From contig NZ_LMEM01000001.1 of the NCBI RefSeq assembly GCF_001426345.1, positions 644,264 to 708,263 of the forward strand: a stretch of 64,000 nt of DNA. Direction: 5' to 3'. Positions 17,896-25,558 of the stretch are shown here, piece after piece (position 1 is the first letter of the stretch; the number at the start of each line of letters is the position of its first letter). The stretch is from Devosia sp. Root436. GTDB lineage: Bacteria; Pseudomonadota; Alphaproteobacteria; Rhizobiales; Devosiaceae. The translations under genes were made by a program, and so were the position numbers. Below the pieces are notes generated by a model. The model saw only the letters and a list, made by a program, of their open reading frames with translations, made no database searches and was not told where the DNA came from.

Positions 17896-18789
17896 TTGGC
17901 ACAGGCGAGACTGGCTCGCAGGGAGCATCTTACAGGCTGGGCGTTCATCGCCCCTGCCCTCATCCTGCTCGGATTGTTCATGATTTACCCGATCATCTGG
18001 TCGCTCTGGATGAGCTTCCAGGTCGGCAAGGGCATGAATCTGAGCTTTGGCGGCTTCGCCAATATCGAGCGCCTGACCAAGGATCCGGTATTCCTGCGGG
18101 CGCTGGGCAATACCTTCACCTTCTTTATCGTGCAGGTGCCGATCATGATCGTGCTGGCGCTGCTGCTCGCAGTGGCGCTGAACGACGCGACCCTGCGCTT
18201 TCGCGGCCTGTTCCGCACCGCCATCTTCCTGCCTTGCGTTTGCTCGCTGATCGCCTATTCGACACTGTTCAAGTCGATGTTCGCCAATGACGGGGTGGTC
18301 AACCAGGCGCTGATGGCGCTGCATATCATCGGCGCGCCGATCGCCTGGTTCAGCGATCCGTTCTGGGCCAAGGTGGTCATCATCCTCGCCATCACGTGGC
18401 GCTGGACCGGCTACAACATGATCTTCTACCTGGCCGCGCTGCAGAATATCGACCGCTCGATCTACGAGGCGGCGCGCATCGACGGCGTCCCGGCCTGGGC
18501 CCGGTTCCGCTACCTCACCATTCCGATGCTGAAGCCGGTGATCCTGTTTACCACCGTGATCTCCACCATCGGCACGTTGCAACTGTTCGACGAGGTCTAC
18601 AATTTCACCGCCGGTAATGGCGGCCCGTCGGATTCGACGCTGACCCTGTCGCTGTACATCTACAACCTGACCTTCAAGTTCATGCCCAGCTTCGGCTATT
18701 CGGCGACCGTCTCCTGGGTCATCGTGGTCGTGGTCGGCATCCTCAGCCTCATCCAGTTCCTCATCGCCCGCGACCGGAGGTCGTCATGA
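17896..18789 (+). CDS. Sugar ABC transporter permease (MalF/UgpA type)
   Basis: A 297-residue inner-membrane protein with six hydrophobic segments. The cytoplasmic EAA loop, YEAARIDGVPAWARFRYLTIP, sits near residues 192-212. It starts at TTG seven bases after GGGAGG, a start type used several times in this window. It forms the translocation channel with the next gene, whose ATG overlaps its stop (ATGA). Confidence 0.92.
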   Translation: MAQARLARREHLTGWAFIAPALILLGLFMIYPIIWSLWMSFQVGKGMNLSFGGFANIERLTKDPVFLRALGNTFTFFIVQVPIMIVLALLLAVALNDATLRFRGLFRTAIFLPCVCSLIAYSTLFKSMFANDGVVNQALMALHIIGAPIAWFSDPFWAKVVIILAITWRWTGYNMIFYLAALQNIDRSIYEAARIDGVPAWARFRYLTIPMLKPVILFTTVISTIGTLQLFDEVYNFTAGNGGPSDSTLTLSLYIYNLTFKFMPSFGYSATVSWVIVVVVGILSLIQFLIARDRRSS

Positions 18790-19664
18790 CCGACACAACC
18801 ATGGCGTCAGCCGCCGCCAAGCCGGTCGCCCGGACGTCGATCCTGCCGGGCAATTTCTGGGGTCTGGTCCGGCGCAGCATCGTCTATCTGCTGCTCTCGA
18901 TCGCGGCCTTCATCTCGGTCTTCCCGTTTTTCTGGATGATCGTGGGCACGACCAATACGTCGGCCGATATCATCAAGGGCAAGGCGAGCTTCGGCGGGGC
19001 GTTCATGCAGAATGCCACCACCTTCTTCACCCAGGTCGACGCGCTGCGCGTGTTCTGGAACTCGGCCTTCATCGCCGTTGTCGGAACCGTGCTGACGCTC
19101 GCCATCTCGTCGCTGGCCGGCTACGGCTTCGAGATGTTCCGCTCGCGGGTGCGGGAGCGCATTTTCGGCCTGCTGCTGCTGCTGCTCTCCATCCCCTTCG
19201 CGGCGATGATGGTGCCGCTCTTCGTGATGATCGCGCAGGCGAAGCTGGTGAATACCTATGTGGCGGTGATCGTGCCCACGGTGGCTTCGATCTTCATTAT
19301 CTTCTACTTCCGCCAGGCCACCAAGGCCTTCCCCAGCGAGCTGCGCGATGCCGCCAAGATCGACGGCCTCAAGGAGTGGCAAATCTTTCTCTACGTCTAC
19401 ATGCCGGTGATGCGCTCGACCTATGCGGCCGCGACGATCATCGTGTTCATGGCCAACTGGAACAACTATCTGTGGCCGCTCATCGTGCTGCAGACCGCCG
19501 AGAACAAGACCATCACGCTGATCGTTTCGGCGCTGACCTCGGCCTATGTTCCCGACTACGGCATGACGCTGTTCGCCACGGTGCTGGCCACCCTGCCCAC
19601 CCTCATCATTTTCTTCCTCCTCCAGCGCCGCTTCGTCGAAGGCATGCTGGGCGCGGTCAAATAA
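18786..19664 (+). CDS. Sugar ABC transporter permease (MalG/UgpE type)
   Basis: A 292-residue protein with six transmembrane segments and the EAA loop LRDAAKIDGLKEWQIFLYVY near residues 182-201. FPFFWMIVGTTNTSADI after the first helix is typical of this permease family. Translationally coupled to the preceding permease by ATGA, and followed 11 bases later by the ATPase gene. It completes the channel for the AraC-controlled sugar importer. Confidence 0.92.
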   Translation: MTDTTMASAAAKPVARTSILPGNFWGLVRRSIVYLLLSIAAFISVFPFFWMIVGTTNTSADIIKGKASFGGAFMQNATTFFTQVDALRVFWNSAFIAVVGTVLTLAISSLAGYGFEMFRSRVRERIFGLLLLLLSIPFAAMMVPLFVMIAQAKLVNTYVAVIVPTVASIFIIFYFRQATKAFPSELRDAAKIDGLKEWQIFLYVYMPVMRSTYAAATIIVFMANWNNYLWPLIVLQTAENKTITLIVSALTSAYVPDYGMTLFATVLATLPTLIIFFLLQRRFVEGMLGAVK

Positions 19665-19675
19665 GGACCAGAACC

Positions 19676-20755
19676 ATGAGCAGCTTGTCCCTCAGAGGCG
19701 TGCGCAAGTCCTACGGCAACGTGGAAGTCATCAAGGGCGTGGACCTCGACATCAAGTCCAAGGAATTCGTGGTGTTTGTCGGCCCCTCCGGCTGCGGGAA
19801 ATCCACCCTGCTGCGCATGATTGCGGGGCTGGAGCACATCACCGCCGGGGAACTCGATATCGGCGGCCAGCGCATGAACGATGTCGATCCGTCCAAGCGC
19901 GGCATCGCCATGGTGTTTCAGTCCTATGCGCTCTATCCGCATATGACGGTGCGCGAGAATATGGGCTTTGCCCTGCGCTTTGCCGGCGTCGCCAAGGAGC
20001 AGATCGCCCGGCAGGTGGGCGACGCGGCGCGCATCCTGGCACTGGAACCCCTGCTCGATCGCTTCCCCAAGGAACTCTCGGGCGGGCAGCGCCAGCGCGT
20101 CGCCATCGGGCGCGCCATCGTGCGCAATCCGCAGGTCTTCCTGTTCGACGAACCGCTATCCAATCTCGACGCCGAATTGCGCGTGCATATGCGCATCGAG
20201 ATCGCCCGGCTGCACAAGGAATTGCAGACCACCATCATCTATGTGACCCACGACCAGGTGGAGGCCATGACGCTGGCCGATACGATCGTGGTGCTGCGCG
20301 ACGGCATCATCGAACAGGTCGGCCGCCCGCTCGACCTCTATGACGATCCGGCCAACCAGTTCGTTGCCGGCTTCATCGGCTCGCCCAAGATGAACTTTTT
20401 GCCCGCGACGATCGTGGACAAGGCCACGGGCAAGATCACGGTGGAATTGATCCATCACGACAAGGCCCGCCTCACCCTGCCGGTCACCAGCGGCGTGGTG
20501 GGCGATCCTGTCACTGTCGGCGTCCGCGCCGAGCATTTCGGCACGGCCGGCGCCGGCAATGCCGATATCACGCTCGATGTGGACGTGGCCGAGCATCTGG
20601 GCTCGACCAGCTATGTCTATGCCAATGCCGGCGGCGAGGCGCTGGTGATCGAGCGCGAGGAATCGCGACACGAAACCGGCAGCGAGCGGATCACCGTCTC
20701 GATCAGCGCCGACAAGGCCCACCTGTTCGACAGCAAGGGCCGGCGCCTCAGATAG
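19676..20755 (+). CDS. Sugar ABC transporter ATP-binding protein (MalK/UgpC type)
   Basis: A 359-residue ATPase. The nucleotide-binding domain contains Walker A GPSGCGKST (about 38-46), signature LSGGQRQRV (about 135-143), Walker B with LFDEPLSNLDAELR and the switch histidine in YVTHDQVEA. The C-terminal 120 residues form the regulatory TOBE region typical of MalK. The ATG at 19676 begins the conserved start MSSLSLRGVRKSYG; the longer open frame upstream overlaps the permease out of frame. It powers the importer and is the last transporter gene before a REP-like palindrome. Confidence 0.93.
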   Translation: MSSLSLRGVRKSYGNVEVIKGVDLDIKSKEFVVFVGPSGCGKSTLLRMIAGLEHITAGELDIGGQRMNDVDPSKRGIAMVFQSYALYPHMTVRENMGFALRFAGVAKEQIARQVGDAARILALEPLLDRFPKELSGGQRQRVAIGRAIVRNPQVFLFDEPLSNLDAELRVHMRIEIARLHKELQTTIIYVTHDQVEAMTLADTIVVLRDGIIEQVGRPLDLYDDPANQFVAGFIGSPKMNFLPATIVDKATGKITVELIHHDKARLTLPVTSGVVGDPVTVGVRAEHFGTAGAGNADITLDVDVAEHLGSTSYVYANAGGEALVIEREESRHETGSERITVSISADKAHLFDSKGRRLR

Positions 20756-20779
20756 CGCGGACCGTCTCACCATCACGGC

Positions 20780-20845
20780 GTCATTCCCGCGAAAGCGGGA
20801 ATCCCTGCCAAACGAAAGGGGATCCCCGCTTTCGCGGGGATGACG
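20780..20845. repeat. REP-like family A element
   Basis: Two inverted hairpin units, GTCATTCCCGCGAAAGCGGGA and its counterpart GATCCCCGCTTTCGCGGGGA, lie back to back around a short spacer. It separates the ABC operon from the following dehydrogenase/reductase gene and could act as a terminator or transcript stabiliser. Confidence 0.8.
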
Positions 20846-20896
20846 TCCAGCGAATTTGGGCCCCCGTGCCCGCCGACTTCAAGAAGGACCACTGAA

Positions 20897-22903
20897 ATGA
20901 CCGATCAAAAAATCCGCTGGGGCATTATCGGGCCGGGCAGCATTGCCAAGGCCTTCCGGGGCGGCCTTGCCGGCAGCAGGCACGGCGTGCTGGCCGCTAT
21001 CGCCACGCGCGACCCCAACAAGCCGAACCTGGCTACCGACTTCCCCGGGGTGCGCGTGGTCAACGGCTATCAGGCCTTGCTCGACGACCCGGAAATCGAC
21101 GCGGTCTATATCGCCGTGCCCCATACCGGCCACGCCGAATGGGCCATCAAGGCGGCCGAGGCCGGCAAGCATGTGCTGGTGGAAAAGCCCTTCGCCCTCT
21201 CGGCCTTCGAGATCGATGCGGTCCTCCATGCCCACCGCAAGGCCGGCACCTTTGCCGGGGAGGCCTTCATGTACCGGCTGCATCCGCAGGCCGCCAAGCT
21301 GGCCGAACTGATCCGCTCGGGCGTCATCGGCGAAGTCCGCATGATCCAGTCGAGCTTCGGCTTCTCGATGGGCAAGTTCCAGCCGGAACACCGCCTCTTC
21401 GCCTCCAAGCTCGCCGGTGGCGGTATTCTCGATGTCGGCGGCTATCCGGTCTCGATGGCCCGCTTCATCGCCGGCCAGGCCATGGGTAAGCCCTTTGCCG
21501 ACCCGGTCAAGGTTTCGGGCACCGCCAAGCTCAATGCCGAAGGCACCGACGACTGGGCCGCCGCCATTCTCACCTTCGAGAATGGCATCGTGGCGCAGGT
21601 GTCCTGCGCGGTGATGGCCAATCTTGACAATGTGCTGCGTATCCATGGTTCGGACGGCCGTATCGAAGTGCCCGATTTCTGGTTCGCCAACGGCAACCGC
21701 GACCAGGGGCTAGGCCGCATCGACATCGTCAAGCAGGGCAAGACCGAGACGGTCAGTGTCAACGAGACGGCCCATGTCTATTCCTTCGAGGCCGATGCCG
21801 CTGCCCAAGCCATTTTCGCCAGGCGTCAGGAACTGGCGGCGCCGGGCATGAGCTGGGCCGATAGCCTGGGCAATGCCCGCGTGCTCGATGCCTGGCGCAA
21901 GGATGCCGGGATCGAATATTCGGTCGAAAAGTCGGCCAACCGGGTCAATACGCTCGATAACCGCAAGCTTGGTCCCAACAAAGGCGTCATCCCCAAGCGT
22001 GCCATACCAGGCCTTTCCAAGCAGGCTTCGGCCGTGGCGCTTGGCTTCGAGGATTTCCGCAGCTTCGCCTCGGGTTCCATCCTGCTCGACGCCTTCTGGG
22101 AAAAGGGCGGCAATATCTTCGACACCGCCTTCGTCTATGGCGCCGGCTATACCGAAAAGCTGTTCGGCGAATGGCACCGCAATCGCGGCACCCGCGAAGG
22201 CGCGGTGCTGATCGGCAAGGGCGCCCATAGCCCGCTCTGCTACCCCGACGTCATCGCCAAACAGCTCACCGTGTCGCTCGACCGGCTGCAGACCGACTAT
22301 GTCGATGTCTATTTCATGCACCGCGACAATCTCGACGTACCGGTGGGCGAGTTCGTCGACGCCATGGATGCCGAGGTGAAGAAGGGCCGCATCCGCGGGC
22401 CGTTCGGTGGCTCCAACTGGACCAGGGAACGCTTCGACGAGGCCGTGGCCTATGCCACCCGCACCGGCAAGACCAAGCCGATGGCGCTCAGCAACAATTT
22501 CGCCCTGTCAGAAATGCTGGTGCCGATCTGGGATGGCTGCGTCACCGCCTCCACCGACGACTGGAAGGCATGGCTCAAGGAGAAGCAGGTCACCAATTTC
22601 TCCTGGTCGAGCCAGGGCCGCGGCTTCTTCACCGACCGCGCCGGTCGCGACAAGACCGACAATGAAGAGCTGGTGCGCTGCTGGTACAATGACAAGAACT
22701 TCGCCCGCCGCGACCGTGCCATCGAGCTGGCCAAGCAGCTCGGCCACAGCCCGATCCATGTGGCCCTGGCTTTCGTGCTGGCACAGGACTTCCCGTCCGT
22801 GCCCCTGATCGGGCCGCGCATGCTGGGCGAGCTGGATGACAGTCTCAAGGCGTTCGAGATCAAGCTGACACCGGAACAGGTGGCGTGGCTGGACAACGGC
22901 TAG
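20897..22903 (+). CDS. Gfo/Idh/MocA oxidoreductase fused to an aldo/keto reductase
   Basis: A 668-residue protein with two complete enzymes in one chain. The N-terminal half (about 1-335) is a Gfo/Idh/MocA dehydrogenase with the Rossmann loop IGPGSI (11-16) and EKPF (K97). The C-terminal half (about 355-668) is an aldo/keto reductase whose tetrad is intact: D409, Y414, K441 and H475 (FDTAFVYG, GKGAH, YFMHRD). A charged linker (about 335-365) joins them. It likely performs linked redox steps on the sugar brought in by the preceding ABC importer, perhaps recycling its own cofactor. The start at MTDQKIRWG follows AAGGA. The reaction is unknown; the fusion is clear. Confidence 0.88.
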   Translation: MTDQKIRWGIIGPGSIAKAFRGGLAGSRHGVLAAIATRDPNKPNLATDFPGVRVVNGYQALLDDPEIDAVYIAVPHTGHAEWAIKAAEAGKHVLVEKPFALSAFEIDAVLHAHRKAGTFAGEAFMYRLHPQAAKLAELIRSGVIGEVRMIQSSFGFSMGKFQPEHRLFASKLAGGGILDVGGYPVSMARFIAGQAMGKPFADPVKVSGTAKLNAEGTDDWAAAILTFENGIVAQVSCAVMANLDNVLRIHGSDGRIEVPDFWFANGNRDQGLGRIDIVKQGKTETVSVNETAHVYSFEADAAAQAIFARRQELAAPGMSWADSLGNARVLDAWRKDAGIEYSVEKSANRVNTLDNRKLGPNKGVIPKRAIPGLSKQASAVALGFEDFRSFASGSILLDAFWEKGGNIFDTAFVYGAGYTEKLFGEWHRNRGTREGAVLIGKGAHSPLCYPDVIAKQLTVSLDRLQTDYVDVYFMHRDNLDVPVGEFVDAMDAEVKKGRIRGPFGGSNWTRERFDEAVAYATRTGKTKPMALSNNFALSEMLVPIWDGCVTASTDDWKAWLKEKQVTNFSWSSQGRGFFTDRAGRDKTDNEELVRCWYNDKNFARRDRAIELAKQLGHSPIHVALAFVLAQDFPSVPLIGPRMLGELDDSLKAFEIKLTPEQVAWLDNG

Positions 22904-22918
22904 GAGCGGAGTGGAGCT

Positions 22919-23092
22919 ACCCCTCTCCCCTTGTGGAGAGGGTGGAAATCCGCGTGCAGCGGATTTCCGGGTGAGGGGTCTGCGCTATCCTATGCTTCAA
23001 TGCGAGTGGATAGCCCGACACCCCTCATCCGCCCTTCGGGCACCCGGGATCAAGTCCGGGGCAGGCTCTTCTCCCACAAGGGGAGAAGGGGA
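22919..23092. repeat. Family C palindromic repeat, copy 2
   Basis: The outer arms CCCTCTCCCCTTGTGGAGA and TCTCCCACAAGGGGAGAAGG enclose an internal hairpin, GGAAATCCGC (22944-22953) with GCGGATTTCC (22959-22968). Relative to copy 1 at 8704, the hairpin stem differs by paired changes that keep it base-paired. Confidence 0.8.
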
Positions 23093-23265
23093 TCGGCGAG
23101 GGTCCCTCCCCCGATGCCATCCCAGCTTGAGGCGGGACGACACTGCCTGGCCCGAACAAAATTTCTCCACCGTTCGCAAAGGACGCACAGTTACACCTTT
23201 GTATCTACTTGCCCGTATCGCCCCCCCTGCCTATGTTCATCGTCGCCGGGCGATAGTCCGGCATT

Positions 23266-23406
23266 GTTCTCAGGGCGGGGTGCGATTCCCCACCGGCGGT
23301 AAAGGCGGCGACGCCAAGCCCGCGAGCGCTTCTGGACGGAGGTCCAGGAGGTCAGCAGATCCGGTGTAATTCCGGAGCCGACGGTATAGTCCGGATGAAA
23401 GAGAAC
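23266..23406 (+). promoter_or_regulatory. FMN riboswitch (RFN element)
   Basis: The canonical RFN consensus is directly readable. It opens with TTCTCAGGGCGGGGTGCGA, then TTCCCCACCGGCGGTA, later CAGCAGATCCGGTGTAATTC, and ends GACGGTATAGTCCGGATGAA. The closing P1 helix is GTTCT (23266-23270) with AGAAC (23402-23406). It senses FMN and sits about 105 bases before the EamA-type transporter gene, so high FMN should shut off riboflavin uptake. Confidence 0.95.
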
Positions 23407-23472
23407 GGGACCAACGCTGGCTTGCCGGCGTCCGCACCCTTTTCGGGCCGGGCGTGGCATCGGCGAGACTTC

Positions 23473-23505
23473 CCGTAACCCTGAGGAAACTGGTTACGGA
23501 AAGGA
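23473..23505 (+). promoter_or_regulatory. Candidate riboswitch expression platform and ribosome site
   Basis: CCGTAACC (23473-23480) pairs with GGTTACGG (23492-23499). The right arm overlaps the first bases of the GGAAAGGA ribosome site (23498-23505), seven bases before the ATG. No U-tract follows, so control is more likely at translation initiation than by termination (inference). Confidence 0.55.
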
Positions 23506-23511
23506 CTTTTA

Positions 23512-24489
23512 ATGAGCCAGGTTTCCTCTATTCCAAGCAACGGCGCCGCAACGGGCGCCTTCTTCATGATCGCGGCAAGCCTCGCCTTTGCCGGGAGCAA
23601 TCTGCTGCAATCGGCACTGCCGACCCCGGTTGAATATGGCGGCTACGGCATGAGTTCGACCGGCATGGCCTTCTGGCAATATGTCATCGCCTCGCTGCTG
23701 GCTTTGCCGCTGATCCTGCGCATCGGGCTCGGCAAGCTGCGCACCACCCACCCCATCGCCCACGAAATCCGTGCCTTCGTCTCGGCACTCGGCGTGCACG
23801 TCTTCGTTTACGGTTTCGCCACCGGCGTACCGATCTGGCAGATGGTGACCCTCCTGGCCACCGGCCCGCTCTTCATCATCCTCGGCTCGACGCTGTTCCT
23901 CGGCGAACGCGCTTCCGCCGTCCGGATCGGGGCGGCCCTGGTCGGCTTTGCCGGCGCCATCATCGTTTCGGGCGTCGGTGCGGAAGGCCTGAGCTGGTCG
24001 ACGCTCATTCCCATCGTGGCGGCCGCGCTCTGGGCCACGACCGACGTATTGACCAAGTATCTCAGCAAGCAGGGCGAGGTCCCCGAGACGCTGACCATCT
24101 CGCTGCTGGTGCTGGTGACGCCGAACCATCTGCTGATCCTGCTCGCCGTCTGGGCGCTGGGCGGACTGACGCCTGGCCTGCTGCCATCGGGCCTGGTCGA
24201 TAACGTCTTCGCCCTGCCCGGCGGCAATGCCCTGTTGCTGCTGGTCCTGCTCGGCGCATTGACCGCGGCCGCGCAATATCTGCTCGCCGTAGCCTACAGG
24301 GCGGCCGACGCCACCTATCTGCAGCCCTTCGGCGATCTCAAGGTACCGCTCAGCGGGCTGCTGGGCTGGTTCTTCCTGTCGCAGGTGCCGTCTGTCTGGT
24401 TCTGGCCGGGCGCCGCGCTGATCCTGGCCGCGTCCTGCTTCATCTTCTGGATGGAATCGGGCCGGCGGCGCACGCTGAGCCTGGCCTGA
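23512..24489 (+). CDS. ribN: Riboflavin transporter, EamA/DMT family (RibN)
   Basis: A 325-residue inner-membrane protein with about ten hydrophobic segments in two EamA repeats. The first repeat ends near GERASAVRIGAALVGFAGAIIV and the second near YLQPFGDLKVPLSGLLGWFF. The family covers many cargoes, but placement directly under an FMN riboswitch is the established signature of RibN riboflavin importers in rhizobia and relatives. A strong ribosome site (GGAAAGGA) precedes the ATG. It is transcribed alone and followed by a stem-loop. Confidence 0.9.
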   Translation: MSQVSSIPSNGAATGAFFMIAASLAFAGSNLLQSALPTPVEYGGYGMSSTGMAFWQYVIASLLALPLILRIGLGKLRTTHPIAHEIRAFVSALGVHVFVYGFATGVPIWQMVTLLATGPLFIILGSTLFLGERASAVRIGAALVGFAGAIIVSGVGAEGLSWSTLIPIVAAALWATTDVLTKYLSKQGEVPETLTISLLVLVTPNHLLILLAVWALGGLTPGLLPSGLVDNVFALPGGNALLLLVLLGALTAAAQYLLAVAYRAADATYLQPFGDLKVPLSGLLGWFFLSQVPSVWFWPGAALILAASCFIFWMESGRRRTLSLA

Positions 24490-24496
24490 CGCGCTA

Positions 24497-24520
24497 CTGC
24501 TCCCGGTTCGCCGGGAGCAG
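24497..24520 (+). terminator. Stem-loop after ribN
   Basis: CTGCTCCCGG, loop TTCG, CCGGGAGCAG: a perfect 10-bp stem eight bases after the ribN stop. The following bases are not U-rich, so termination may be weak or protein-assisted. Confidence 0.65.
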
Positions 24521-24524
24521 CCTG

Positions 24525-24548
24525 TTCCAATTACGGAATGAACTTTCC
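24525..24548. promoter_or_regulatory. IolR-type operator upstream of iolR
   Basis: TTCC-N6-GGAA-N6-TTCC: half-sites at 24525-24528, 24535-24538 and 24545-24548. The right-hand pair, GGAATGAACTTTCC, matches the GGAA-N6-TTCC palindrome described for IolR in Sinorhizobium. It lies about 60 bases before the iolR ATG, implying autoregulation. Confidence 0.8.
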
Positions 24549-24607
24549 AGTTCTGCTTGATCGGCGGCGTGGATTTGACGATTATTGGCGAGTGCCGGAG
24601 TGAACCA

Positions 24608-25450
24608 ATGTCCGAAATCATCGCCAAAGTCGCACCACCCCAGGACTTCGATACGCTGCGGGCGGCGATATTGGAGCGTAAAAGCGAGCTGCCCAAGCGG
24701 CTGACCCAGGTGGCGGCCTATGCGCTGGACAACCCCGACGAGATCGCCTTCGGCACCGCGGCCAGCATCGCGCAATCGGCCGACGTGCAGCCTTCCACAC
24801 TGGTCCGCTTCGCCCAGCAATTCGGCTTTGACGGGTTTTCGGGCCTGCAACTGCTGTTCCGCGCCCGCCTGCGCGAGCGTACCTCATCCTACGAAGAACG
24901 CCTGCGGGCGCTGGAGCAGGATGGCGCGGCGCTGGCGGAAAGCACCACCATCTTCAATGGCTTCATCGCCGCGGCGCATCGCTCGGTCGATGCCATTGCC
25001 GCTGCCGTGGAACCCGATGCCTTCGAGCGCGCGGTGACCTTGCTGGCCGATGCCGAAACCATTTATCTCATCGCCAAGCGCCGCTCCTACCCCATCAGCA
25101 GCTATATGGCCTATGCCTTCGGCAAGCTCAAAGTGCGCTGCCAACTGGTCGGCACCTCGGCCGGTATCGATGACGACCTGCTGGCCATGGCGACGCCCAA
25201 TGATGCCGCCTTCGCCATCAGTTTCTCGCCCTATGCCTCGGAAAGCGCCGCGCAGGCGCGGACCCTCGCGGGGCGCGGAATTCCGGTGGTGTCGCTAACC
25301 GATTCCGCCTTTTCCCCGCTGGCCGAATGTTCGCGGGAGTGGTTCGAAGTGGTCGAGGCCGACCATGCCGGCTTCCGCTCGCTGTCGGCCAGCATGGCCT
25401 TTGCCATGGCGCTGACTGTGTCGATCGCGGAGAAGCGCCGGCGCGGCTGA
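24608..25450 (+). CDS. iolR: MurR/RpiR family repressor of inositol genes (IolR)
   Basis: A 280-residue regulator with an N-terminal RpiR helix-turn-helix (about 15-90; the pattern TAASIAQSADVQPSTLVRFA) and a C-terminal SIS sugar-phosphate domain (about 130-270; IYLIAKRRSYPISSYMAYAF). In rhizobia, RpiR-type IolR represses iol genes until an inositol-derived phosphate binds. It is placed first in the iol cluster with an IolR-type operator on each side. The start at MSEIIAK follows GGAGTG; a longer in-frame start 17 codons upstream is not preferred. Confidence 0.88.
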   Translation: MSEIIAKVAPPQDFDTLRAAILERKSELPKRLTQVAAYALDNPDEIAFGTAASIAQSADVQPSTLVRFAQQFGFDGFSGLQLLFRARLRERTSSYEERLRALEQDGAALAESTTIFNGFIAAAHRSVDAIAAAVEPDAFERAVTLLADAETIYLIAKRRSYPISSYMAYAFGKLKVRCQLVGTSAGIDDDLLAMATPNDAAFAISFSPYASESAAQARTLAGRGIPVVSLTDSAFSPLAECSREWFEVVEADHAGFRSLSASMAFAMALTVSIAEKRRRG

Positions 25451-25466
25451 GCAACAGTAAGCCGAG

Positions 25467-25490
25467 TTCCACAATTGGAATGAACATTCC
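25467..25490. promoter_or_regulatory. IolR-type operator upstream of iolC
   Basis: The same three-half-site layout as before iolR: TTCC (25467-25470), GGAA (25477-25480), TTCC (25487-25490), with N6 spacers. The palindrome TGGAATGAACATTCCA is fully symmetric in its outer six bases. It lies about 70 bases before the iolC start, so iolCDE-iolB should have its own repressed promoter. Confidence 0.83.
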
Positions 25491-25558
25491 ACATTGACGA
25501 ATAGTCGGAACTTATGTTTCGTGCTTGGACAGGGTGGAACTGGCCAGGGGAGACTCGC

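Noticed and set aside
16468..18582. 704-codon minus-strand frame opposite the binding-protein and permease genes
   Set aside because: Low-complexity His/Asp/Gly-rich translation without domains; the plus strand holds clear ABC importer genes.
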